Part shown: positions 21,190-31,853 of the stretch, piece after piece | Layout of the letters: each line of letters starts with the position of its first letter | Position numbering within the stretch: the stretch's first letter is position 1 | Assembly: GCA_944739405.2 (NCBI GenBank) | Contig: OX123185.2 | Location: 7,003,840-7,067,839 of the forward strand | Source: Euclidia mi | Lineage: Eukaryota > Arthropoda > Insecta > Lepidoptera > Erebidae | Direction of reading: 5' to 3' | DNA length: 64,000 bases | Notes under the pieces: generated by a model | The model's input: the letters and a program-made list of their open reading frames with translations, nothing else | Told to the model about the DNA's origin: nothing | Databases searched by the model: none | Translations under genes and position numbers: made by a program

Positions 21190-21400
21190 TAAACTAGTGA
21201 TATAAGGAGGGTAGAGAGGAAAAGGGAAGGGGCGACCAAATAAAAGATGGAATAACTATGTGAGAATAGATAGGTAACAAAAGGGGGAAGTGATCGGATG
21301 ACTGGTGACAGAGAAGTATGGAAGAGAATGTATGTCTATACAGCGCTGACCCAAACAAATTGAAGACAGGTAATAGATGAAAAGAATAATGAGTGTATTT
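21190..21400 (+). pseudogene. RTE-type LINE C-terminal fragment
   Basis: The plus strand reads GRPNKRWNNYV followed by an in-frame stop. In another frame LVTEKYGRECM and a remnant of an 'AADP'-like ending follow. GRPxxRW...D...ADP is the usual C-terminal pattern of RTE/BovB-type LINE proteins. It is short, with stops, hence an old fragment. Confidence 0.5.
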
Positions 21401-21589
21401 TTTATTTTAGCTTCAATTTTGACACCAGTAACTCGCAATATATTTTTTGGATAAAATATTTTTTTATTTACTTAGTATAAAAAAAATCTTTTGATAAAGA
21501 ATGAGGAGATGTGGTAAAGCCTTAAACCTACCCAGGTACCATCATCACAGAGTAAGTTTAAAATTGGAAAGATATAAAATCACGTTAAT

Positions 21590-21776
21590 AATGGACGACC
21601 CCTTCGTTATTATTTTAAGTGACAAGTCGCCGCGATCGGCATCTTCCAGTGTGCGGTGTAAGAATTCGGACGCTGCATCTGGATGCTAAAAAGCGACTGA
21701 ATCGCTGGTCGCCGATGCTAAAAGAAGCTAGTCTGCGGAGGCCCTTATGGTCAACTTTCGTGAACCGACCTATACC
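21590..21776 (-). repeat. Dispersed repeat R2, right (inverted) copy
   Basis: Read on the minus strand it starts GGTATAGGTCGGTTCACGAA and continues 'gggcctccgcagactagcttcttttagcatcggcgacc', matching the left copy at 17393 but lacking its 150-base hairpin-bearing block. Confidence 0.65.
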
Positions 21777-22659
21777 GTGATGATTTCAATTGAATAGTTA
21801 GCTCAATAATACTAATAGTATTCGCTAATAATAATTACTCTTACCTTGGATAATAAAGAAGAATCATTTATGATGTATTCAATTGTGAGTTTGAATGTGA
21901 GATTCTGCGTTTTTTCTCATTACATAAAAGATTTGTGGGCGCACAAAACGAATGATGTGACCTAACAAGCTTTGTAAAAGAGGCTTGCCAACAAACGAAT
22001 AAATAATGGTTTAAATAAAAAAAAGAGTAAACAGCACGGTGTAATGTAATATTATGAATTTTAAAGTAAGAGATACATATTTAGAAGATTTAATACAGTT
22101 TTAATACATACTTACCATGTGGAATAATATGTATTTTGTTTATGTACTTTTTATCCGAAGGTCTGATGAAACAAACTAATACTGTATATTACTGTTTATT
22201 ACCCCTTTGTAAGCTGCCCGAAACCTGTTAAGTAATGAAATAAAAATAAAACATTGACCAAGATCGCGATCTAAAGTGGAAACTTTTGAAAATATAAACG
22301 AGAATACAGTTATTTAGGAAGCCGGTTATTTACGCAAATCGTTTAAGTGAAATTAAAAAATCTATTGAGAACGGAAGGGAAGTGTTTGAAATCAATAAAC
22401 GGATTACTCCGGCTTGCGCGGTTCAAGGCACCATTTTTATCGGATTTAGCTGTTTCGTGATTGCTAAGTAAGTATATACCGACTGGCCTTTGCTTTATGC
22501 TTTTGATGGACATGTTTATTACTTACAAAATAAAATGATTTATAAACATGTTTGAATCAATTTCAAATTCTCTTCAAAGATTTTATATTGTTTCTAAAAA
22601 TACTACTCCCGTAAGAGATACTAAGAAGGCAAGGAGATACACCAAGACACCAAATGTTC

Positions 22660-22745
22660 TTTAGTGTAAGAAGGAAAATCACAACAGTCTCGGCGATGTG
22701 CTAAACGGAGAGTTTACCACTTGACCATTATATCGCACGTGTAGT
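22660..22745 (-). repeat. tRNA-derived SINE head, worn
   Basis: On the minus strand 'aatggtcaagtggtaaact' and 'gttgtgattttcc' occupy A-box and B-box positions. The same layout, better kept, occurs at 26150-26235. Confidence 0.45.
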
Positions 22746-23635
22746 CACTTAGTTTCGAGTAATTCGTAGAAGGACTGGGCTATAGAGGGATTGTTATCCA
22801 AATTTATCTTAAAGTAGTAGAATATAAATATAATATGTTAGATATACTTATTTCTCAAAACGGATGCACAAGATATGTATATGATAGATACAGTATCATT
22901 TAAACCATCACAAGTGTACATTGTTCAGTCATCAAGTGTTCCAAACAATTCGTTCCAAAAATAGAAAACAAGCACCCATTGGAGTCTAGCAACAACAATA
23001 TAGCTAACAGCTCTTCGAAACTTTGTATAAACAAATCAAAATGGCGCCGTGGAACGAGTAAATTTTGCATGTTTCAATGTGTCACTTGTAGTGAATAGTC
23101 ACTGATTGTGACTAACATTTTTGTAAGCTTGTGAATTTGTGCAATTCAAGCTCACGTGTACATATGGTCTGAAATTCTAGCGTTCGAATGCAAGATGGAA
23201 TAAAGTTGCGTTCATAGTGTAGCTTTTTCTTGAAAGAACTCAACTTGTTTTGCAGAAGAGATTACAAATATTGTAATAGCAACTGTTTTTTAAAATGAAT
23301 CATATAGTTAACCAAAATTACTATTGAAGGCAACTTTGACGAACTGTTATAATCTGATAAATAATCAATCGCGTTCATAAAATACTTTATTATATTTAAA
23401 AAATAAACGAACACTGTCTGTTTATGATAAACTCAAAAGCGACTGAACAAATTTCGTGGGGTTTCATCAGCAAATGACTGATTCATGAGGTGTATTATTT
23501 ATCTCGACCCGAAACACATAGATGTATGTGAAAACAACAATTCCCACATGAAGAATTTGGTCCTCGTAGAGGAACTTACAAACAACGGTCACAAAAGATA
23601 ACCAGCCACGAAACAAAAATAGTTTTTCACACTAA

Positions 23636-23710
23636 GTGGAATCGAACCAAAATTAAATAATCAACCCGCAATACTCGGCGCAGCGCCCTTAAACCGGTCC
23701 GTGCAGTCAA
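23636..23710 (-). repeat. tRNA-like SINE remnant with good B box
   Basis: On the minus strand GGTTCGATTCC matches the pol III B box and is preceded about 50 bases upstream by 'ggaccggtttaagggc', a possible A box. There is no full tRNA fold. Confidence 0.4.
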
Positions 23711-24725
23711 AACTTTGATGCAACTTTTATTCAAATGCATTAAAATGAATTCAATTCATACAGAGATATAGACGCGCCTTAACCATAATGGAGTCACGTC
23801 TTAAAACGTGCAGACGTGGTTAAAAATGTTCCACCCGCGAAGATACTGCGTTCTAAAGTAAAAAATTCAATGTTTTAGCTAGCTTGCGGCCGTCACTCAG
23901 ATCGTATTGTGAACATAAAACATTTTGATGATTTTCTACGGGACACAATCGTTAAGAAGTTGGGTTTCTTTATTATCTAGAATGAGAAAAAACTTATGAT
24001 AAGAGTCCTGTGCCTAACAGTGGGGCGGTACATATGCAGCGCTAATACTCACAAAATTAAGTACCTAAGCCTGCTGTAGTTTATTTCGATATTATTATAA
24101 TGCAAAAGAGTTTTTGTTGGTTTCGTTTCTTTCACGCAAAAATGAACGCACCGATTTTGATAAAACTTTGCAGCAAAGAAGCTTATATTATGTAGATCCA
24201 AACAACTTAGGTAAAACATTTTTGGAACTTTGTTTCATGTTTCTCGCATTTACTAGAAATCTATAGAAATCATCACTAAACCAAAAAAAATAAACTTTCA
24301 TTCCAGCACATCACTAAAAATCGCGTTAAAGAAATTTTAAAATGAAATTTCGACATCTGAAATTCACATTACGAAGCAGTGAAACCGTTAACGTCGTCAT
24401 TGTGGGTAAAAGTGTGATTCTCGCCGACCTCTTTGTAAGTCATGCAACGATTATTGACCCTCGTTAGAGCACAAAGGAACCCTTTCTTATCCTTTTTCAA
24501 ATATAGTTTTAATTCTTACCTCTCTTTTGATGCTGCAGACAATTCGTTCTTGAGTTTTGCTTCATTTAACAAATGGATTTAGAAGTTCGTCGATAGTTCT
24601 GTTGTAATTTTTGTTTAGAAACGCAATGGCTGACCGGATTGGTTGAAATTTGGCACACCGATATTTTAACTTGAGTGTAGAAAATATGGACAAAGTTAAA
24701 AAAACATCTCAGCTTAATAATATTA

Positions 24726-24962
24726 CATACACATACATACATACATACACTTACGCCTGTTTGCCAAAGGGATAGGCAGAGACTACGGATCGCCATTTGC
24801 AACGGGCCTGACATATATTGCTTCATCCATGCTCATCAAAATATTCACACATGCTCTTCCATGTGTGAAAGATGGAAGAGCATGAATATACTTCTATATT
24901 TACCTGTCCTTTTTAGGATGTCTCCAAACGTCCGCCTAGATCTTTCTTTTCCTCCTGTCCCA
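24726..24962 (-). repeat. LINE-G 3' end with (TATG)n tail
   Basis: On the minus strand the final codons are related to REVCQNRCKWRSAVSAYPSG at 36985-37125, followed by a (TATG)n tail, here the CATA run at 24729-24755. Sister copies are at 33383-33520, 36985-37125 and, on plus, 58540-58655. It has the layout of a 5'-truncated LINE end. Confidence 0.55.
24850..24884. repeat. 13-bp perfect hairpin
   Basis: CATGCTCTTCCAT and ATGGAAGAGCATG flank a 9-base spacer within the LINE-G fragment. It is probably a local inverted duplication. Confidence 0.7.
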
Positions 24963-26149
24963 TTAATAAAACATTTGAAATCGCATATTTAGGTGTTACT
25001 AGCACATCATAACATGCGAAATCGATTGTACACAATCTGATGCCCAATATTTATCATAATAAGGTATCTTCTTACATGTCTCTGCAGGTACACATACTTT
25101 CTTCACGAATTTTCCCAAAATTAAACCTTATTTCCTTGTAATACGAGCTAAGGTGACAGTAAATAATATTGTAGTTCTTATCGTGGCATAATTGAATCAT
25201 CCATCATTGCGTATTAAAGGATTCTTCATATTGAACGACGAATTTGTAAATATTTCGCACATATTTATTTATTAAGTAGTGCTTTTTCATGCCTAGTAGA
25301 TGGTAATATAATTATTATATTCTTATTTATGTGTTATATCTATAAAATTGGATTGTTCTAGATAGTATACAGATTTCGTGATTTTATAATGAAACTATCA
25401 AAATGTTTTTATGTTTCTTAAATAAAATCTCGCGTCGTCATAAACCTTGTGTCGTGGGGGCTTTGTTTGAAATAGATATATTTCTATGATTAAACGAGAA
25501 TATCAGTTCGTAACATTTGTTTTCTTTGGCAATTATTTTTTGACTCTGGTCACATTATGAACTGACAAATCCTCCTTCCGCAAAAAAATTATGTTATATA
25601 ATAACGAGAACACACCATTTTGCTACCCGGGTGAATTTGTTTAGTTGAAGTAAATTTTGTAAAACTTTGTAAATTGCCGCTATTTGATTTGCCCGGCAAC
25701 GCTTCAGTGAGCTATTGATAAAATTTTATTGTGAGATTGTATTGAACATTGACATTTGTAAAACTAAAAATTGTGAATTGTCCTCTTCTCCATGTGTTGA
25801 AGACGTCGCGTTGAAGTCTGGTAAAGTAACGATGGTTCACTCCTATTTTGGCCAATCTAGTTGTGTGCTTATTCTAGCTTGTCTCCAGAACCCCATTGAA
25901 GATCAAAAACATCAGGTAACTGCATATTTTATTTTGATTGTCAGCGCCGAGAACTTCGGTCTATTATATGTCAGACTCTTTGCCTTGCTCTGAACAGCTG
26001 GATGGATGATATTTAGCTTCCACTGCCGTCTGCAAGCAATTCCCAGTCTGTCTAGAGCAAACTCTGAACAACAAACATTCAATCAATTGAGAAAAAGTAC
26101 ACCTAGACTAGAAACAATAAATTGAATCACATACAATTGTCTAAGTTGT
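24963..26149. other. No gene seen
   Basis: AT-rich. The 92-codon frame at 25715-25993 has no recognisable motif. Confidence 0.4.
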
Positions 26150-26235
26150 CTGATGTGCGGACCGAACTCACAACAATCGGCACAGTACTAAGCGGCGAGG
26201 TGACCACTTAAACCACTACGCCCATACGTGTAGTC
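26150..26235 (-). repeat. tRNA-derived SINE head
   Basis: On the minus strand 'gggcgtagtggtttaagtgg' gives an A-box-like start and 'gtgagttcggtcc' a B-box-like element. It shares 'cgcttagtactgtgccga'-type sequence with the worn copy at 22660. Confidence 0.5.
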
Positions 26236-26262
26236 AAAGCACAATTGTAATATACTTCTCTT

Positions 26263-26400
26263 ATTTATTTATTTAAACTTTCCTGCAAACAATTTGCATA
26301 AGGCAGACTTAATGCCTGAGGCATTTTCTGCCAGTCAACCTTCAGGTGGTTCAGAGATGATGTAGCAGGTGTAGAATTAAGAGTAAAACTTACTTAGATG
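26263..26400 (-). repeat. LINE or SINE 3'-end-like repeat
   Basis: (ttat)n, then 'aaactttcctgcaaacaatttgcataaggc', then 'cattttctgccagtcaacc' resembles the reverse of common lepidopteran LINE tails. Assignment rests on recall. Confidence 0.4.
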
Positions 26401-26490
26401 TTGATTAATTCTTATCTATAATATACACAAAATACACAATATATGAATATATAAGGACAGAATACGTAGATACAATAAGAATATAAAACA

Positions 26491-26513
26491 TATATATATA
26501 TATATATATATAT
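26491..26513. repeat. (TA)n microsatellite
   Basis: About 11 TA units directly before a Helitron-like CTAGCTGTGCCTGCG end at 26515. A second (TA)n run lies at 26766-26783. Confidence 0.9.
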
Positions 26514-26514
26514 A

Positions 26515-26790
26515 CTAGCTGTGCCTGCGACTTCGTTCGCGTAAATGTTGGAATTTAATAAGCATGACATTTATGCCAAGAGTATATATGTATATAATAT
26601 TTATAACTTTTATATGTATATTATATACCTACCTAAAGACATAGAGACATAAATTCTAAAAAACATCAAGTATTGCTTTTTAGCTTTTTTCTAGAATTTT
26701 TAGCTAATTTTTGTCAAAATATCTTTAATGTACAGACTTTTTTCACCTCTACAGTTTTATTATAGTATATATATATATATATACAAAAAG
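26515..26790 (-). repeat. Helitron-like or related repeat (CTAGCTGTGCCTGCGAC...)
   Basis: 'CTAGCTGTGCCTGCGACTTC' is a widespread lepidopteran repeat start. The body is AT-rich and seems to run to the second (TA)n run. On the minus strand it would end in CTAG. Confidence 0.45.
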
Positions 26791-27109
26791 ACAAATGACG
26801 TAATTTTCTGAATGGCGGTGTTAAGATTCTCCGAGGATTGATCAGGTTCTCGGATAATTTGCTTTCGTGGGCGTTGGAATACTTGGATTGGGTATTTGAC
26901 GTTACTTATGAGTTTATGATTGTTGAATGTTATCGTGATTTCTTCTTTCGTTCGTTCGTGTTCTGTACTTATACAGGTGTCTCATTATTTCAAATTTTCC
27001 ACTCCTCACGTCACGTACGTGGCAGTCTCTGAGCGGGAGACTGAGCCCTGAATTCAGATACCTTTTGAATTATTCAACGGGGCTATCTTACTTTCGGCAG
27101 GGCTGGATA

Positions 27110-27693
27110 GTCTGTCCTGTGAGTAATAAATCGCAGGGACTAACACTTGAAACAGCTGAAACAATCTGCGGACTCTAGATGTATGGACTTGACAGTGAAA
27201 GATGAATGTAAGAGACTAGATCGATGAGAGGGACAAAGAAGAAGAAGATTATTAGAGGACCTTAACTGCTTAGTGTGAGTGGAGCATAGATATTTAAAAT
27301 AAGGCATCAAGTAAGAAGGTGCGGTAGGAGAGTGGAGAAGAGAAAAAGGGTAGTCAATGCTCTTAAGTCCCGGCGCTGACGAATTGGTAACCAATTCAGT
27401 TGGGACCGGTAATTTGATACGTGATCAAATTTACGGAGATTGAAAATGAACCGAATGCAATTATTGAGAAGTCGGTCAAGTTTGTTAAGCAGATCTGCAT
27501 TCATGTCGAGATAACATGCATCACCATAGTCAATAACAGGGAATACCAAAGTTTGCACAAGCATTATCTTTGTCTTGATCGGGAGGAAATTTTTCAGCCG
27601 ATAGAGAGAACGTAAAGTATTGACCACTTTCTTGCTGACTATCGACACTTGAACTTTCCAGTCTAGAGTTGCATCGATGTGCAAACCGAGATC
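27110..27693 (-). pseudogene. LINE-D reverse transcriptase, C-terminal part
   Basis: It continues the LINE-D frame with DLGLHIDATLDWK, LRSLYRLKNFLP, LVFPVIDYGDACY and LNWLPIRQRRD, typical thumb and C-terminal blocks. A frameshift near 27345 moves the ending (SSLLHSSFTVKSIHL) into another frame, and a stop follows where a LWNxLP-like motif would be expected. The gene is broken. Confidence 0.8.
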
Positions 27694-29391
27694 CTTACTT
27701 GATACTTGATGGCACGGGCTGTTTCCGCAACTCCACGTCTTGGCGTGTATTTTGCGTGCGGGTGGGAATGGTGTCGTCATTCGAGCCACCCCAGCTCTTC
27801 GAGGAAGGCCAGCAGACTCTTGATGTGGCCCACGGCCTCCCTCAGGGTGCTGTATCTGGACAGGTACTGCTGCCTGTACTGTGCGACCTCAGGGCAGTCG
27901 AGGACCAGGTGGGCTGCCGTCTCGTCTGCTGCCATACAGGCCCTGCACAGCGGGCTGTCGGTGATACCTATAGTAAATAGGTGTTTATTAAAGAATCCGT
28001 GTCCTGTGTAGGCGGCGGTGACTGTCCGTAGTTGTTGTTTGGACAGCCGGAGGATTTGTTTAGCTATCTCACCGTCTACTGCGGGAAGAGCCTCCTTGGC
28101 CTGCCTACATGTTTCAATACCAATCCAGGACTGGTTGTGTTTGGTCCTGGTCCTATTTCTTACCAGGTTGCGATAAAAACCAGAAGGGAGGGGAATAATG
28201 GGCTCGGGTCCCACCACCTCTAACGTGGCCCCTCTTCTGGCAAGTACGTCGGCTGCGTCATTCCCTCTTAAGCCACTGTGGCCCTTAATCCATTGCAGTG
28301 TTAATTTGTTTAGTTTACCTACCTCTGTTAGTTTCTGGTGGCATTCAAGCGTGAGTGCCGAGGTGATAGTATGGCTTTTGAGGGCTGAGAGGACAGCCTT
28401 ACTATCTGAGAGGATCCTAATGGATTGTTCCCTTACCTCACGTGCCATGATTGCTGTGGCAGCTAGGATTATGCCAAAACATTCGGCCTGGTAGACCGTA
28501 TTGTAGGCTCCCAGCGGTGCTGCGATGTTGATGTTTAAGTCCTCGGAGAATACTCCTGAACCCGTACCTGTATCTGTTTTAGACCCATCTGTGAAGATCG
28601 TGAGCTCGTTGTGGTTAACTGCTCCTTCGTGTATGTCCTCGTACAGTTGGATTTTGTATTTCTTGTCGAAAACAAATTGTTTCGGTATACGGTCGCCAAT
28701 GGCTTGTGTGATAGGAACTTCTTTAAAGAGTGTATTTAAGTTGTTAGTGTGCGGTGTGTTAGTGTCTTTCCAGAGCTTCAGAGCTCTTAGCCGGACTGCC
28801 GACATCGTTGCTTCCTGTTGTATGAACAGGTGCAATGGAGGCAGGTCCAGCAACACTTCAAGTGCCGCTGTTGGCGTTGTTTTCATACAGCCCGTGGCCG
28901 CTAGGCATGCAAGTCTTTGAAGCTTCTGAAGCTTGTTGGCGGCCGTTATTAGGTTGGTCCGAGGCCACCACACTACTGCGCCGTAGCTTACCATCGGACG
29001 TATTATTGTCTTATAGAGCCATAAGACAATTTTGGGGGATAGGCCCCAGCGTTTACCTATCATCTTCTTGCACTGCCAGAAGATGATGCTGGCTTTATTG
29101 AGCTTATTTTCCATGTGGCTGTTCCATGTCAATTTGCTGTCGAGAGTGACGCCCAGGTACTTGACCTCGGTAGACAGCTTAAGCTCTGTATCAAATAACC
29201 TGGGCAATCGGTAAGTACCCAGCGCGCGTTTGTGTGTGAACATAACTAGTTCGGTCTTGGTCGGGTTTACAGATAATTCGTACTCATTACACCACCACTC
29301 TACTATGCGTAGGGCTTGTTGGGTTAGGTCGTACACTGTACTGGTTACCTTACCTGAGGTGAGTATGGTTAGATCATCTGCATAACCTATT
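27694..29391 (-). mobile_element. LINE-E, 5'-truncated, RNase H-bearing, inserted in LINE-D
   Basis: A 1,698-bp 3' portion of a LINE with RNase H. It starts at the YADD motif of reverse transcriptase and ends with a short 'atcaagtatcaagtaag' tail. It is flanked by a 10-bp target duplication. Its orientation is the same as the host LINE. Confidence 0.88.
27777..29391 (-). pseudogene. LINE-E: reverse transcriptase C-terminus plus RNase H
   Basis: The frame runs without a stop from the insertion edge: IGYADDLTILTSG (catalytic YADD), VKYLGVTLDSKLTW, then LYKTIIRPMVSYGAVVW. The RNase H domain follows with its acidic residues in order: IFTDGSKTDTGTG (Asp), YQAECFGI (Glu), ILSDSKAVLSAL (Asp) and WIKGHSGLRGNDAADVLA (His/Asp). 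A final CRACMAADETAAHLVLDC is a zinc-finger-like C-terminus. RNase H-bearing LINEs belong to the I/LOA/R1-like groups; the exact clade is not resolved. Only 5' truncation has damaged it. Confidence 0.9.
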
Positions 29392-29401
29392 AACCGAGAT
29401 C

Positions 29402-30095
29402 GTTAATAGAGGGGCTAAATGGTATCACAGAGCCATTAAAGATTATTGGGGGTAGTGAAGTAAAGTCTACACGTGCCAAAATACGTGGACTTCCCACGAC
29501 AATAGCTTGACACTTGGTTGGATTAACCCGAAGCCCGAATCTCGCTGACCATTCGTTGATCGAAACTAGATCTCGATTCACATCATCAATTGCGATGGAT
29601 AGGTTGTCAACTTTCGCCTGGGAATAAATCTGTAAATCGTCAGCATACAGATGATACGCACACCGAAGTTCTTGAGTAATGAGATTGATAAATAGTGAAA
29701 AAAGAAGTGGAGGTAAGATGCCGCCTTGTGGAACGCCAGAATCAGTTTCACACCAGTTGGAAGATGATTCCTCACCTCGAACCGACTGCTGGCGACCACG
29801 AAGATATGATGAGAACCATTCCAGCGCCACAGATGAGATCCGAAGGTGGGATAGGTTGGCCAGAAGGACATCGTGACTGACGGTATTGAAGGCATTTGAG
29901 AAGTCAACCAAAGTCAGCACAGCACAGTGACTTTGGAATTCTCCACTCCTGCCCCAATATCGTCAGTCACTTTAAGCAAGGCAGATACAGTACTATGTCC
30001 AGATCTGAATCCGGATTGGAGTGGACTAAGGATATTGTTTTGATGCACGAACACGGACAACTGCTTATGCACGCATGCTTCTAGGATTTTTGATT
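29402..30095 (-). pseudogene. LINE-D reverse transcriptase, catalytic part
   Basis: LTLVDFSNAFNTVSHDVLL, SGVPQGGILPPLLFSLFIN and AYHLYADDLQIYSQ are reverse transcriptase blocks with an intact YADD. SGFRSGHSTVSALLKV lies upstream in a shifted frame, so there is a frameshift near 29930. The frame continues across the LINE-E insertion into 27693. Confidence 0.85.
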
Positions 30096-30119
30096 CTTAT
30101 GTCATCGTGTATAACTATA

Positions 30120-30400
30120 TGATAGTTTATTCCACTGACTCCGTGTTCCAGTGCATAGCATATGCGTATGCTGTTCGGGTGTCACCGGGTACCGCGCTCG
30201 ATTCCCAGGTCATGCAAACGGGTTAATGAGTTTAACCGAATTCTCAGTAGCAGCACGGAGTCTGGCAAATTACCCGGTGATTTTAATAGACTCGCCCTTA
30301 TTACGTGGCGCCTAAAAATCATAACATGGCAAAGTAAGGTTGTAGTTATAGCTCTACATATCCCTTGGGATTCAGGTGTGAGTCTATAAAAAGATAATAG
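30120..30400. repeat. Repeat-like stretch
   Basis: 'gtcaccgggtaccgcgctcgattcccaggtc' has a B-box-like core (gctcgattccc), and the following 'ttcagtgtgagtctat'-type ending resembles a SINE body. No partner in the window. Weak call. Confidence 0.3.
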
Positions 30401-30680
30401 TTTATTTGAATAATATTAAAAAGCCGTTTCGTATCACATCCTATCGTCGTCGTCACTTACGTAGGGCAGGAGCCGAAAGTACCAAAAGTAGAAAAGAGTA
30501 CTACTTCAGTAGTGTTGGAACGATATGGACTAAGCCTACCTTATCATAACTTATCAGCAATTATCATTGACCATTTGTTCAGTACGTGATGTTCCCTCGG
30601 AAAATGAGGACTTTTTTTTAAGGTGAAACCAGTATGAAATTTTGCGTAACAGTATGAATTGTCCTTATGTCTATTTTTTT

Positions 30681-31853
30681 ACCCGACTACGGTGAAGCCA
30701 AACGGAAAGGTAATGTTTTTGGCAGTCTATGTATGTATGTTCCACCGTAGCGCATAAACTATTAAACCGATTTTAATAAATGCGTATCAATAGATTCGTA
30801 ATAATGGCAATATAAATTTTATCAAAATTGTATATTACGTCATTTATACCTTAGAATTCAACCTCAAGAAAAATTAAACAGAGATAAACATTACATATTT
30901 GGTATCAAAAGAAAGGTATTGGTGAGCACATTACAAATAATATGTTGGTTGGCACCCACATAAGGTATACAATAGGTGCGACCACGGCTCTGAGCTATTT
31001 TCTTGTAAGGTATTTAAAATGATAACAGTTGCTTGCTAGATCGAAAAATCAAATATAAAATTTCTGTATTATTTTGTTATTTTTACCCAACTACGGCGAG
31101 GCCAAAAGGAAGTTTAATGTTTTTGGCAGTCTATGTATGTATGTAAATGTATGTATGTATGTATGTATGTTCCACCGTAGCGCCTAAACTACTAAACCTA
31201 TTTTAATAAATGGGGTGGCAAACGATTCGTAATAGCGCTAGTGACACAGGCTATATAAATTTTATCTACCTTTTCTATTACGGAACCTCAGATTCCAACC
31301 TCAAAAAATGTTTACTGAGATAATCATTACGTGTTTGGTATCAAAAGAAAGGTATTGGTGAGCACATTACAAATACTGTACTGTTTGAGTGAAAATATAA
31401 GTTTAAAGCGCGGTTGTACTTACAATTCAGACGCTTTTAATTAGGTAGATACCTATTTTTCACGCTTAGTTTATATACCCCATCGGGATACGGTAAAGGA
31501 TTATATTAAAAAATAAAATGTATAAACTATAACCCGACTACGTAAAAAAGGGGTTTGAAAATGACGAAACAAGAAACAGCTCATTCAGTTATAATTCAAA
31601 TTAATTATAAGTACAGAAATGCTCAAACTAGAGCCGTGGTCGCACCAATTTAATGCAGCGTTTGTTTTATGCAGGTAAGTGTTCCTGGCACCCACATTAC
31701 GTATGCAATAGGTGCAACTACGGCTCTAGCTTGAGCATTTCTGTATTTATACTTTTCTGGATTTATATCTGAATGAGCTATTTCTTGTTTCGTCCTTTTC
31801 AAACCCGTTTTTTAACGTAGTTGGGTTATAGTTTTTAAACTTATTTTTTTATA
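30681..31853. repeat. ACCCGACTACG repeat cluster
   Basis: Four copies of ACCC(A/G)ACTACG begin at about 30681, 31086 and 31533 (plus) and 31831 (minus). The first two are direct copies about 405 bp apart that share 'tttttggcagtctatgtatg', a (TATG)n run, 'ttccaccgtagcgc' and 'ggtatcaaaagaaaggtatt'. The last two are the ends of a palindrome. The same 'ggcacccaca..gtatgcaataggtgc' word closes the first unit and the palindrome centre. It is a nested or tandem array of one non-coding family. Confidence 0.65.
31505..31853. repeat. 349-bp palindrome, arms about 145 bp
   Basis: The left arm (31505-31653) and right arm (31708-31853) are inverted copies with scattered mismatches. Shared words include 'ctataaccc', 'gacgaaacaagaaa', 'agctcattcag', 'acagaaatgctcaa' and 'tagagccgt'. 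The spacer is about 55 bases. Confidence 0.8.

Larger units (their letters stand above)
21777..24720. other. No gene seen; scattered SINE-like remnants
   Basis: AT-rich. Two weak tRNA-like stretches are listed separately (22660-22745 and 23636-23710). Part of 24090-24300 ('acgcaccgattttgataaaac') resembles worn lepidopteran repeat bodies. No coding region supported. Confidence 0.4.
27100..30095 (-). mobile_element. LINE-D, 5'-truncated, split by LINE-E
   Basis: A minus-strand LINE in two parts, 30095-29392 and 27693-27100, separated by LINE-E. The flanks of LINE-E share AACCGAGATC (27684-27693 and 29392-29401), a 10-bp target duplication. Removing LINE-E and one copy joins SINDLG to LHIDATLDWK in frame. 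The 5' end is truncated in the reverse transcriptase fingers (KILEACV, LQSGFRSGHSTVSALL). The C-terminus decays into frameshifts after 27307. Confidence 0.88.

Noticed and set aside
28198..29214. Several plus-strand frames of 60-131 codons
   Set aside because: Antisense shadows of the LINE-E reading frame.
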